Below are positions 37,172-45,854 of a stretch of 64,000 nt of DNA, one piece after another. Location of the stretch: positions 1-64,000 of the forward strand of contig NZ_JADPQG010000010.1 in assembly GCF_015687175.1 (NCBI RefSeq), in the 5' to 3' direction. Origin of the DNA: Reinekea sp. G2M2-21 (GTDB lineage Bacteria; Pseudomonadota; Gammaproteobacteria; Pseudomonadales; Natronospirillaceae). Both the position numbers and the translations under genes were made by a program. A model generated the notes under the pieces. It saw only the letters and a program-made list of their open reading frames with translations. It made no database searches and was not told the DNA's origin. The stretch's first letter is position 1. Each line of letters opens with the position of its first letter.

Positions 37172-39685
37172 TTCCTTAAACTCCATCCAGTTAAAGTTCC
37201 AGCCACCGCCGATCACATCGACCCGCAACGTATGCAAACCTTCGGGCAACGACACCGTGCCGGACACGGTTTGCCAATTCTGCCAACCCGCGGTATCTGG
37301 GATGATTTGCGTATCGATAACCACACCATCCAACAGCAATTCAAAACCGTCACTGCCACCGCTGCTGGCGACCCGATAATCGATTGTGACCGCTCCAGTA
37401 CTGGCCACGTTGATGTAGTACTCCATAAAGTCTCCCGGATCCATGTAACCGACGTTACTGCCGCCCCCCACATCACTCGTGGTTTCTATCTGAATGCCAG
37501 ACATGCTCGACATATCTTCCGCTTCAACCCGCCCAGGGACCTCGATGGATTTCAACTCTGTCCAGACACGATTGCTGCGCACACTTTCATCACGTTCTGT
37601 CACCGCGTGTACTTGATAGTAATAAGTCAGTGCCGGGTTCGTATCGGTATCGGTCAGCGTCAAAGCGTCCAGATCTTCAGCTATCCGTTCGTACCCGGAA
37701 GCCAGCATGGTAGACCGATACACGTTGTATCCGGTGACATTGTCGCTGGCACTGGCATCCCATTGCAGTGTCACAGCATCAACGCCTTCGGTCAGCGCCA
37801 GGTTTGCTGGGGCCAATGGTAAGTTAAATAACGATGAACGCGACGGTGAGGCTAACGCGGCCTGTAACGTTTCGTGGATGTCGTAAGGAATGCTGCCGAA
37901 CGCGGTGAAAAGCGCTTCGATATCATCCTTACTGGCCGCGTGAAAATCGACGGGTGCCAGCGGACCTTCCGCGAGTACATCGACACCGTTTTGCGGCAGC
38001 GAACTGACCAGATAAATTTCGGCCCAAGCATTGGTGCTGCCATTATCTTTAAACACACCGGACAGCTCGTAGGTGGCATCAGAGTCAAGTGTGATGGCTT
38101 GATAGACACCACCATTGATGTCTGCTGCTCCGGTTAAATGAAGAAATCCGCCTTGATGGTTCGTCGGCGCCAACGCCGCATCAGTTGCGTTAAATTCCAG
38201 TGTGGGGAGCGCATTTTGAAAATACTCGGTCCAGCCGGCTGAGGAATTGAACTGCCCGTTTACAACCATTTCTTCGTCGCTTACAACGTTTTTAATGCTC
38301 AACTCATCGAGACTCACGTCCAGATTGCCACCGCAGCAACTGCCGAATTTAATGACCAGATAATAGGTGTGTTCGCCATGACGATCCGTTTTGAACGTCT
38401 CGCGCCCCGCACTACAACCCTCGGTCAACGAACTGTCCCATCCGGCACACGCCCAGGTGTCCGCCTTTGCCAACAGACCAAGCACCTCTTCATTGGTGAC
38501 CATGCCCCAGGTACCCTGCCCTTCGCCACCGCCATTGGTCAGAACCTTGTAGGCCCAACTGGTGGATGCCCACCCCATGTCGCCATAGCGGTCGTAGGTC
38601 GCGCGCGCAATATCCGCTCCCAACTCAGGACCAAGACCCGTCCAGGGTTGAAACTCACCCACCAGGAACGGCGCATTTTTATCGGCCAGTTTGGCTTGCC
38701 AATCACACACGCCGGACAGGCCATCGACACCACAACTGAACCAATCCCGGTGCACGGCATAGCCGATCTCTCCCCAGCCAAAGATGCCAGGGTAAAAATG
38801 CATTTCAAACGCCACGTTAGTTAAGCCTATGTCGGCAGGCGATTCATAGGCATCGATTCCGGCAGAATGACCAGGAAGCACGATGATTTTTTTGTCGTCG
38901 ACGGCACGGACGGCGTGGTACAACTCAACCGACTCTGCCGCAAGATTTTCCGGTGTGGTGCCCCACGGCTCATTGAGCAGACCATAGGCTGCTACAGCGT
39001 TACGATCCTTATAACGGGCTGCAATCTGTTGCCACAACCACCGCGTGCGAGCCTGATAGTCTTCGTTGTCCCAGTACTCATTGAGTCCGGCGCAGCCACT
39101 GTGGTGCTCTTCACCTTGCGCACCGACGGCACCATGCAAATCCAGAATAACGTACATATCTCGGGCTTCAGCCTGATCAATCGCGTCATCCAGGTATTGC
39201 CAAGCATCCGCGCGTAACGTCATGGGGTTACGTTCATCCTCGATCAGATTCCAGATAAACGGTAACCGTATGACATTCAAGTTAAAGCTAGCCAACAAAT
39301 CCCAATCGCGCTCGGTGATCCAGTTGTCCCGAAACACATCCATCAACCGTTCGCGTTCATCAAAACCAAACCGTTCGTCGAATATGGCTTCGAGCGTGCA
39401 CTGATCATTCACGGCGTCAGTGCTCTGTCCCATCATCCAAAATTCCTGCAACAACCAGTTACCCAGGTTGGTGCCTTTTAACAACACCGGGTTATTGTTT
39501 TCATCGACCCATTCGGTATTTCGGGTGTGCAACGCAAGGAGGGCCTGCGCTGGTTCTTCCACATCTGGTGGTTCAGGGGCGGGGGCTGGTTCGTCTTTAC
39601 AACTGTTCAGTGCCAGCGCACTGAACAACACGGCAAACCCGATCGCAAATATGCGGCGGGATTTCTGACTGTTTAACTGTTTCAT
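37166..39685 (-). CDS. GH5 lipoprotein with carbohydrate-binding, FN3 and CBM6 modules
   Basis: An 839-residue outer-surface or periplasmic lipoprotein. The signal ends at lipobox LNSC (Cys near residue 29) followed by a Pro/Glu-rich tether. The GH5 barrel (about 45-420) has acid/base Glu239 (LLNEPWG) and nucleophile Glu344 (LVGEFQPWT). A CBM4/9-like beta-sandwich (about 430-600) contains an odd GSCCGG pair. A short helical spacer, an FN3 domain (about 625-715) and a C-terminal CBM6 ending NFNWMEFKEP follow. The ATG at 39685 has GAGG 9 nt upstream; an in-frame TTG 15 nt earlier is part of that site. It is a close paralogue of the secreted GH5 to its left and probably works at the cell surface on the oligomers the secreted enzymes release. 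Confidence 0.9.
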   Translation of the reverse strand: MKQLNSQKSRRIFAIGFAVLFSALALNSCKDEPAPAPEPPDVEEPAQALLALHTRNTEWVDENNNPVLLKGTNLGNWLLQEFWMMGQSTDAVNDQCTLEAIFDERFGFDERERLMDVFRDNWITERDWDLLASFNLNVIRLPFIWNLIEDERNPMTLRADAWQYLDDAIDQAEARDMYVILDLHGAVGAQGEEHHSGCAGLNEYWDNEDYQARTRWLWQQIAARYKDRNAVAAYGLLNEPWGTTPENLAAESVELYHAVRAVDDKKIIVLPGHSAGIDAYESPADIGLTNVAFEMHFYPGIFGWGEIGYAVHRDWFSCGVDGLSGVCDWQAKLADKNAPFLVGEFQPWTGLGPELGADIARATYDRYGDMGWASTSWAYKVLTNGGGEGQGTWGMVTNEEVLGLLAKADTWACAGWDSSLTEGCSAGRETFKTDRHGEHTYYLVIKFGSCCGGNLDVSLDELSIKNVVSDEEMVVNGQFNSSAGWTEYFQNALPTLEFNATDAALAPTNHQGGFLHLTGAADINGGVYQAITLDSDATYELSGVFKDNGSTNAWAEIYLVSSLPQNGVDVLAEGPLAPVDFHAASKDDIEALFTAFGSIPYDIHETLQAALASPSRSSLFNLPLAPANLALTEGVDAVTLQWDASASDNVTGYNVYRSTMLASGYERIAEDLDALTLTDTDTNPALTYYYQVHAVTERDESVRSNRVWTELKSIEVPGRVEAEDMSSMSGIQIETTSDVGGGSNVGYMDPGDFMEYYINVASTGAVTIDYRVASSGGSDGFELLLDGVVIDTQIIPDTAGWQNWQTVSGTVSLPEGLHTLRVDVIGGGWNFNWMEFKEP

Positions 39686-39766
39686 GGTGGTTAACCTCAA
39701 TTTGAATAACGAGCAACAGAGGAAGTCCTCTGAACAGAGACAGTGTTTCGGTAATTCGGTCTGTCG

Positions 39767-39803
39767 TCGTTCGTATTCCGGCAGCCGAACTTTTTAAAAC
39801 AGG
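39767..39803 (-). promoter_or_regulatory. Conserved motif upstream of GH5 lipoprotein (copy 2)
   Basis: TCGTTCGTATTCCGGCAGCC then GAACTTTTTAAAACAGG, aligned over about 37 nt with 37135-37171. It lies 82 nt before the GH5 lipoprotein start and between that gene and the membrane AraC gene, its possible regulator. Confidence 0.5.
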
Positions 39804-39898
39804 AAAAATCGATGCAGGTAGCACTCATCTGTTATTGGACGCACGATTCAGACGCGACGAATTGAGCTGAGAGTAGAAAACCTAAACACGATAAAAAT

Positions 39899-41089
39899 TC
39901 AGGCTGCCACTGCGGTGGACACACTCAGTACCTGGCGACGAAACTGGCTGGGTGTCATCCCCATTTTCTTTTTGAAAAACGTGTTGAACACAGATTTACT
40001 GTTAAATCCCGAGGCAAGATAGATCTCCGTAATTGTCCGCTGCACACCATCTGGACTACTAAGCAGATTGGTAGCATCTTGAATACGGTACAGGTTAACA
40101 AACTCATAAAAGTTCTTGCCAAAGTGACGATTGATGATCACCGAGAGTTCTTTCGGTCCGAAGCCCAACAGATCAGCAAGCTGGTCGAGTTTCAAGTCGG
40201 CATCCCGGTGAGGCTTGAGGCGTTGCATACCATCGTCGATAGCCTGCACCAAAACAGGATCGACCGGTGTATCAGGCACGTCAACCGGTTCGGGCTCCAT
40301 CACCATTTCCCGTGTCACGGTTTCAAATTGATTGAAAAAACGAAGGCCGGTAAAAACCCAAAGACTGATCAACAGGAACGTCAGGTAATAACCGGTTAAT
40401 CCCATCCGAACAAAAACATCGAATTCCACCACACGGTAAAGATGAACAACTTTCGCCAAGCTCAAAGAAAGTTCTAATACCCCAACGACCAGGAAGCCAG
40501 CAATTAACGCCAGCAACCAAAAAAAGTCCTGCCGGGATAATGCCGAAAATGTATTCCGGCGTGCGCGTTGGTACTGCACCATCATCCACAGACAACACAC
40601 CGCGTATAACACGCGCAAACATTTGGCTGCAGCATCGGCGTAGACGTAGCCGTCGTCATAAACAAAACGTTCGCTCTTAATTAAAAACATACGAACGGCG
40701 TGCGGCAGTTGATAGAACGCCGCGATCATAAATATCAGAAAGGCGCAGGCCGGCAGCAGATGCCACCATTGCCGTCGTTGAAAAGTGAAATCCTCAAACA
40801 ACACCGCACGTACGCACAACAGCAGTAACGCACCATCCAGAAAGTAGGCCGTTGCTCCGACAAAATACAATTCCGGCCATTGCTCTCGCACCAGGAACTT
40901 AAACTCACCGCCCCACAAAATCAGTTCGTGAAGGGGAATAATGGCGTGCAACAGCAAGAACCCTCCGAGCAGATAGATCCCTTTGCTCCGACTGTCGTTC
41001 GTCGTGGCCAAGATCAGGGCAAAGAACAGGCACTGCATTGCGGTCATCCAGAGAATGACATCATGAAAGTTAAACAGTATCCGTCCCAT
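39899..41089 (-). CDS. Membrane-anchored AraC family regulator
   Basis: A 396-residue regulator with seven predicted membrane segments in the first about 240 residues (such as LLGGFLLLHAIIPLHELILW and FLDGALLLLCVRAVLF) and a C-terminal AraC double HTH (about 290-390, LDQLADLLGFGPKELSVIIN, then FNSKSVFNTFFKKKMGMTPS). Such proteins sense a periplasmic or membrane signal and activate nearby genes. It lies directly upstream, on the same strand, of two GH5 genes, and a LacI-type operator sits 262 nt before its start. It may be the intermediate in a cascade from the LacI regulator to the GH5 genes. Confidence 0.85.
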   Translation of the reverse strand: MGRILFNFHDVILWMTAMQCLFFALILATTNDSRSKGIYLLGGFLLLHAIIPLHELILWGGEFKFLVREQWPELYFVGATAYFLDGALLLLCVRAVLFEDFTFQRRQWWHLLPACAFLIFMIAAFYQLPHAVRMFLIKSERFVYDDGYVYADAAAKCLRVLYAVCCLWMMVQYQRARRNTFSALSRQDFFWLLALIAGFLVVGVLELSLSLAKVVHLYRVVEFDVFVRMGLTGYYLTFLLISLWVFTGLRFFNQFETVTREMVMEPEPVDVPDTPVDPVLVQAIDDGMQRLKPHRDADLKLDQLADLLGFGPKELSVIINRHFGKNFYEFVNLYRIQDATNLLSSPDGVQRTITEIYLASGFNSKSVFNTFFKKKMGMTPSQFRRQVLSVSTAVAA

Positions 41090-41748
41090 GGCTCAGCCTG
41101 CTTGCTGGTCAGCTGCTGACGTGGCTCGGTGCGCATGTGTTGGCTGCCAAACCTGGAAACAATGCACACTGTCGCAAGAACAGGGCAAAACCTCCCCACA
41201 GGGCTCTAAAGCCTCTCGCAGCAGAGCAGAACAATGACTCGTAAACTGTCGAACACTCTTGAAAACAGTGATCTGCAGGGGGGGATTTGCCATGGATTCG
41301 CTCCGAATTATTGTTGTTGGATCCGAATTTCTCAGTCACTTTACCTCAAATTGTTATCGATAACAAATTGTCAGAATGAACGCGTTAACTCTCGCGATAG
41401 GCCATCAACATATGGACTCGGGTAACCATTTTGGGCGCTGCGAAACCGATGCCGGGTAATTGCGTTACCAAGAAGCGGTGATAGCGCCGCAGTTCATTCC
41501 GATGATCTTAGATAGGCGGGCAACCTTCGGTGCCTGTTTAGTTGTATGCCTCGTCATTGAACTTTTTTTATCAGCGTTCCATTTATACATGACAACCGGA
41601 GTTTTACATGACTGCTCATCCTCTGATGCGCATTTACGACATGAAAAAAAGTATGCTACGAGAGAGTGTGTAAACATTGCAGGCGAGCCGTTTGCAATTC
41701 TGACCTCCCGTAGTAGAGTAACCCTTCTTTTTCAGCGCAGCTTTTCGG
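41090..41748. other. Long leader and gap, no gene recognised apart from the operator
   Basis: About 260 nt between the operator at 41351 and the membrane AraC start have open frames of 66-76 codons but no family resemblance and no good start site, so they read as an untranslated leader. The part right of the operator to 41748 holds only a possible membrane-like stretch in a weak frame. Confidence 0.4.
41351..41366. promoter_or_regulatory. LacI-type operator (site 6) upstream of membrane AraC gene
   Basis: TTGTTATCGATAACAA is a perfect 16-bp palindrome identical to site 2, lying 262 nt before the AraC start codon. It ties the GH5 locus to the sugar-uptake regulon 36 kb away. Confidence 0.82.
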
Positions 41749-42039
41749 ATGACGGTAACCAATCGGACAGCGATCTTCCTGATGGTGTTCAGCCTGTATC
41801 TGGCCAACAACATCATTGTGCCAGTGCATGCACTGAGCCATATCCAGGAACATCATGAACCCGAACTCGCCAGTTGTGATATTTATCACGCAGCAGCGAG
41901 TATTGCGGTCATCAGTGCCTGCGCCAATTCTGGGCCAACGCTTAGCTTTCGCAGTATCAACTCATCACTCGAATGGGTTTGGATCTCCGTATTCGAACCG
42001 ATGTCTAAACAAATCCGCGCACCACCTTCCATCACCTGA
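41749..42039 (+). CDS. Small exported protein, DUF2946-like
   Basis: A 96-residue protein with an N-terminal signal/membrane segment (TAIFLMVFSLYLANNIIVPV) followed by His-rich HALSHIQEHHEP, a Cys, and a C-terminal RAPP motif. This pattern fits the small DUF2946 proteins found beside metal-transport genes. It lies 116 nt before zrgA on the same strand. The ribosome site is weak. A role in periplasmic zinc or copper handling is inferred from context only. Confidence 0.5.
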   Translation: MTVTNRTAIFLMVFSLYLANNIIVPVHALSHIQEHHEPELASCDIYHAAASIAVISACANSGPTLSFRSINSSLEWVWISVFEPMSKQIRAPPSIT

Positions 42040-42155
42040 TCCGCACAATACTGGGTACCTTGCGTATCTTTCATCATTAAATTCAGGTTATGACGAAGAC
42101 GTGTTTGGCTATGCCAACGGTTACTTCGTAGATAACCATTGATCAGGCTTAAACC

Positions 42156-42698
42156 ATGAAGAACATCTGTTTAATCTGCCTCGTTTTTTCGACGGCAACA
42201 CCGCTGTTTGCCGATGAAGACCGGCAACACACCGCCCATGAGCATGGCGCTGCGACACTGGGGATTGCTCAGGATCAAAATACGGTTCTGCTGGAACTGA
42301 ACTCGCCGGCATTCAATATTTTCGGTTTTGAACACAAACCCAACAACCAAACAGACAAAGACCTGATAGCGGCTTCCGTCGCGCAATTACAACGGGGTCA
42401 CGAAATTTTCTTGTTTCCAGAGGCTGCAAAATGCTCGGTACGTGCCATGGACATCCATTCCAGTCTGCTCGATGAAGAGCATGAAGAGCATGAAGAATCT
42501 GACGAACATGAGTCAGAGCACTCTAATGTTCAAGTCGCTTGGACCGCTACCTGCGAACACTCCTCTCAGTTAAACAGAATCGATATTAAATTGTTTTCGT
42601 TCTTTCCCAACCTGACCGATCTGGACGTCGACTATTTAATGGATTCCGGTCAAGGAGCGGCTGAACTTAACGCAATGGTAGCGTCCATTTCTTTTTAA
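42156..42698 (+). CDS. zrgA: ZrgA-type zinc-uptake protein (DUF2796)
   Basis: A 180-residue periplasmic protein of the DUF2796/ZrgA family. A Sec signal (MKNICLICLVFSTATPLFA) precedes RQHTAHEHGAATLGIA, the family's start. A His/Glu run at about 108-125 (EEHEEHEESDEHESEH) is suited to zinc binding, and LFSFFPNLTDLDVDYL is a conserved C-terminal patch. In Vibrio cholerae ZrgA belongs to the zinc-regulated zrgABCDE import system. Here the ABC ATPase, an FtsX-like permease and a DUF3299 protein follow, matching that operon type. I found no convincing Zur box. Confidence 0.8.
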   Translation: MKNICLICLVFSTATPLFADEDRQHTAHEHGAATLGIAQDQNTVLLELNSPAFNIFGFEHKPNNQTDKDLIAASVAQLQRGHEIFLFPEAAKCSVRAMDIHSSLLDEEHEEHEESDEHESEHSNVQVAWTATCEHSSQLNRIDIKLFSFFPNLTDLDVDYLMDSGQGAAELNAMVASISF

Positions 42699-42727
42699 TA
42701 ACACGAGGCGGGGAGCAGGTCTCCCCG

Positions 42728-43441
42728 ATGCAAAACATGGCTTCAGACGACGCACTAAAAGTCAGAGATCTGCGATTCTCGTGGGACACACAGACCGCCG
42801 ATATTCTGAACATTAAAAACCTGGATATCCCCATGGGCCGCTCTTTATTCATCCACGGACCCAGTGGCAGCGGTAAGAGCACCTTGTTGAATCTTCTCAG
42901 TGGCGTACTGTCTGTCCAACACGGCAGTATTCAGTTGCTTGGTAAGGAATTTTCATCACTGCGTGCCGCGAAACGGGACAAGCTACGTGCGGATCATATC
43001 GGCTACATCTTTCAGCAATTCAATCTATTACCGTACTTATCGGTCCTGGATAACGTCACGTTGCCCACGAAAATATCGACCCAACGCAGGCAAGGTAAGG
43101 CGAGACATGCCAGAGCGCTCACTGAAGAAGCAGAACACTGGCTGGCGCAGCTGCAAGTGCCTCGGAGTGTGTTCAGTCAACCGGTATCACGCTTAAGTGT
43201 GGGTCAACAGCAGCGAGTCGCTGCCGCCAGAGCATTGATAGGCTCACCTGAAATCATCATCGCTGACGAACCAACCTCGGCGTTAGACCAGCAGAATATC
43301 GATAACTTCATGACGGTTCTGACGCAGCAATGCCGCTCCATTGGCAGTTCTCTTTTGTTTGTCAGTCACGACATGCAATTGGCCGGTTTTTTTGATGCGA
43401 CCTATGACCTGCACCCTTCGACCCCGGGAGAGCAAGAATGA
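42728..43441 (+). CDS. ABC transporter ATP-binding protein of the Zrg-type system
   Basis: A 237-residue ATPase of the LolD/MacB-like class. Walker A is GPSGSGKST (about residues 39-47), the Q-loop is FQQFNLLPYL, the signature is RLSVGQQQR, and Walker B is IIIADEPTSALD. The stop overlaps the permease start by 4 nt (ATGA). It should energise the permease that follows, together with ZrgA. Confidence 0.9.
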   Translation: MQNMASDDALKVRDLRFSWDTQTADILNIKNLDIPMGRSLFIHGPSGSGKSTLLNLLSGVLSVQHGSIQLLGKEFSSLRAAKRDKLRADHIGYIFQQFNLLPYLSVLDNVTLPTKISTQRRQGKARHARALTEEAEHWLAQLQVPRSVFSQPVSRLSVGQQQRVAAARALIGSPEIIIADEPTSALDQQNIDNFMTVLTQQCRSIGSSLLFVSHDMQLAGFFDATYDLHPSTPGEQE

Positions 43442-44697
43442 ACTGGATACATTTGGCGCTGAAAAGTTTGTGGAATCGCCGGGTCACGGCACTGTTAACG
43501 TTACTGATGGTCTCGGTCAGTGTTTGTTTATTGCTGAGTGTTGATCGAGTTCGCACCGATACGCGCAGCAGTTTTGGAAATACTTTATCGGGTACCGATT
43601 TACTCATTGGTAGCCGTACGGGGAGCTTGAACCTGCTCTTGTATTCGGTGTTCCGAATTGGCAACGCCACCAACAACATCAGCTGGCAGAGTTATCAAGA
43701 ACTTAAGAATCATAAAGATGTGAAGTGGACGATTCCTATTTCACTGGGTGACTCACATAAAGGGTACCGGGTGGTTGGTACCAACGAGAGTTATTTACAG
43801 CACTACCAATATGGTCGACAGCACGGGCTCAAATTACAACAGGGTGTTTGGTTCGCCGACGTGTTTGAAGTGGTCTTGGGAGCAGAGGTTGCAAGACAAC
43901 TCAACTACCAACTTGGTGATGCTGTTGTTATCGCGCACGGCACGGGAAGCACTTCATTCGAGCAACATGACGATCGCCCCTTCAAGGTAGTCGGCATACT
44001 CGCACCAACGGGCACACCGGTCGATAAGTCGCTGCATATTCCACTCGAAGGCATCACCGTATTGCACGTCGATTGGCAATCGGGTGTGAAACGTCAGGGT
44101 AAGACAACCAGCGTTGACGACACCTTGAGCTTGGATTTAACGCCGGATTCAATTACCGCGTTTTTAGTCGGTATGAATTCCAGGCTCAAAGCCTTTGGTT
44201 TCCAGAGACAAGTCAACGAGTTTCGCAAAGAACCCCTTATGGCGGTGATTCCCGGTGCAGCGCTGCAGGAACTCTGGCAACTGATTGGCATTGCCGAAAA
44301 TGCGTTAATGGCCGTGTCGGTTATGGTTATTGTTACCGGATTAATCGGCATGGTCACGGTGATTATTTCCAGCTTGAATGAGCGTCGACGTGAAATCGCG
44401 ATATTCCGAGCATTAGGTGCCAAACGAAATACGCTCCTCGGCTTGTTAATGGTGGAGTCGGGCTTTTACGGTTTAGCGGGACTCGTGACTGGCTATGGCT
44501 TGCATGTTCTCCTGATGGGTATAGCCAATTCCCACGTGCAAAACCGTTACGGAATCGAACTCACCATCGGTTGGCCCAATGAATCGATGATGGTGATCTT
44601 ATCGAGTTTTCTGGTCACCACCGTCATTCTTGGATTGTTGCCAGGCTACCGTGCCTACCGCCAATCGTTGAGTGATGGACTCAGCGCGAATGTCTAG
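43438..44697 (+). CDS. FtsX/MacB-like ABC permease of the Zrg-type system
   Basis: A 419-residue permease with one N-terminal membrane segment (ALLTLLMVSVSVCLLLSV), a large periplasmic domain (about 45-270), then three C-terminal segments (such as LMAVSVMVIVTGLIGMVTVI and VILSSFLVTTVILGLLPGY). ERRREIAIFRALGAKRNTLL is the conserved FtsX-type coupling loop. It overlaps the ATPase gene by 4 nt. Its TAG stop lies within the CTAG duplicated by a MITE insertion. Confidence 0.9.
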   Translation: MNWIHLALKSLWNRRVTALLTLLMVSVSVCLLLSVDRVRTDTRSSFGNTLSGTDLLIGSRTGSLNLLLYSVFRIGNATNNISWQSYQELKNHKDVKWTIPISLGDSHKGYRVVGTNESYLQHYQYGRQHGLKLQQGVWFADVFEVVLGAEVARQLNYQLGDAVVIAHGTGSTSFEQHDDRPFKVVGILAPTGTPVDKSLHIPLEGITVLHVDWQSGVKRQGKTTSVDDTLSLDLTPDSITAFLVGMNSRLKAFGFQRQVNEFRKEPLMAVIPGAALQELWQLIGIAENALMAVSVMVIVTGLIGMVTVIISSLNERRREIAIFRALGAKRNTLLGLLMVESGFYGLAGLVTGYGLHVLLMGIANSHVQNRYGIELTIGWPNESMMVILSSFLVTTVILGLLPGYRAYRQSLSDGLSANV

Positions 44698-44890
44698 GGC
44701 AACTCTGATTAATACGAATCACCTCAGTCCTATCAGATCGAAGGATGAGCAAGGCGTGTGTTTCAGGGAATGGCGAGTGCTTTTTAAAACATACAACAAA
44801 GCTCAGTCACCGACCTGAAGGACCCAGAGGGCTGGGCTGAAATGGCAAAAGACTTAACGAAGAAATCTGAATTAATCAGAGTTGCTCTAC
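44694..44890 (-). mobile_element. MITE (copy D) inside the zinc-import operon
   Basis: A 189-bp copy (44698-44886), inverted relative to copy B and lacking about 70 internal bases. GGCAACTCTGATTAAT at the left matches TTAATCAGAGTTGCT at the right. The left flank is CTAG (44694-44697, containing the permease stop) and the right flank is CTAC (44887-44890). Confidence 0.85.
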
Positions 44891-44915
44891 TTCCCTATTT
44901 TTAAGGAAACGACAA

Positions 44916-45467
44916 ATGAAAATATCACACAAACTTAGCGTAATCCCCTTGGCTTTGGTTATGGTTTTCATAGCCACGTCAGTAATCGCCGAGAAGAAGA
45001 AAACGGATTACATTCCTGTCAGCTGGAATCAATTGATTCCGTCAGAATACGACTTTGAGGCGTTGGAAAATGAAGTGATCGGCCGCTATGACTTGGAGAC
45101 ACTTGAGGACGATAGTCCTGAAGCGCAAACACTGATTGCAGAATTGCAGGCCTTACAAGATAAAGCGCCGGTCACGCACGAATACGATGGTATTCAGGTC
45201 AAAATCCCCGGCTTTGTTGTCCCGCTGGATTTTGAAGACGAGAAAATTTTCAGTTTCTTGCTGGTCCCCTATTTTGGTGCTTGCATTCATACACCGCCAC
45301 CGCCACCCAATCAAATCGTGTATGTCGAACTGGAACAAAGCATCGAACTGGACAATACCTATGAGCCGATTTATGTCAATGGCTTAATGCGTGTCGAACG
45401 TCAGGAGTCCGAACTGGGTGCCGCCGGCTATATACTTTACGGCCATTCCATCGCGCCCTATTTGTAA
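44916..45467 (+). CDS. DUF3299 family exported protein of the Zrg-type operon
   Basis: A 183-residue secreted protein with a Sec signal (to about residue 25, VIA). The family core is KIPGFVVPLDFE followed by FLLVPYFGACIHTPPPPPNQ, with a Cys, a His and a Pro-rich loop that are likely metal ligands. DUF3299 genes commonly end zrg-type zinc operons. A MITE now separates it from the permease gene by 218 nt, so its expression may have changed. AAGGA precedes the ATG. Confidence 0.85.
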   Translation: MKISHKLSVIPLALVMVFIATSVIAEKKKTDYIPVSWNQLIPSEYDFEALENEVIGRYDLETLEDDSPEAQTLIAELQALQDKAPVTHEYDGIQVKIPGFVVPLDFEDEKIFSFLLVPYFGACIHTPPPPPNQIVYVELEQSIELDNTYEPIYVNGLMRVERQESELGAAGYILYGHSIAPYL

Positions 45468-45527
45468 ATTAACGCACTACTCAATTTCGGTCACACAAAT
45501 GTTTGACTAACCATTCGAAAGCCATCG

Positions 45528-45703
45528 GCGGCATCGGCGTTAATAACCAATCCGTCGCATCCGTTATGGAAGAAAACCAAAGCAGGCGACAAAAGGGGGG
45601 TTAAAATCGATTAAAAGCGAAGCCCAATGGGCTTCGATTCGATTTTAACGACTTCACCTCTGGTGAAGGCCGGATCAAGGGGATCTCCCCTTGGAAAGAA
45701 AAC
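45528..45703 (-). repeat. Mosaic intergenic repeat (copy 2, inverted) with a long hairpin
   Basis: Matches modules of 5404-5737 in inverted orientation: AATAACCAATCCGTCGCATC, ACCAAAGCAGGCGACAAAAG, CTTCACCTCTGGTGAAGGCC and AAGGGGATCTCCCCTTGG with GAAAGAAAAC. It also holds an extra hairpin (45601-45648, TTAAAATCGA pairing with TCGATTTTAA and CGAAGCCCA with TGGGCTTCG). No gene is seen from 45468 to 45854. Confidence 0.65.
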
Positions 45704-45854
45704 CTCCAAGAAATCCATTGGTTGCGACCCGAACCCTTGTCGTCAGCAGGATTGGTCCTTAACGACAATAAAGACACAGCTAATAAAGCAGATTGGCGCT
45801 GCTCCCGAAACAAAAATAGGCAAGCCAATTTAGCTCAGGTCAGCAGCATTCTAC

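Noticed and set aside
41093..41339. Overlapping frames of 66 and 76 codons upstream of the membrane AraC gene
   Set aside because: No family pattern, odd composition and no good start site; treated as leader.
41460..41858. 132-codon plus-strand frame before the DUF2946-like gene
   Set aside because: A short hydrophobic stretch is present, but there is no recognised family, no ribosome site, and it overlaps the better-supported small exported protein.
41876..41889. GTGATATTTATCAC palindrome as a regulatory site for zrgA
   Set aside because: It lies inside the small upstream coding frame, does not match a Zur consensus, and is not repeated.
43298..43310. ATATCGATAAC inside the ABC ATPase gene
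   Set aside because: It lacks the outer TGTT/AACA symmetry and lies deep in a coding region unrelated to the regulon.
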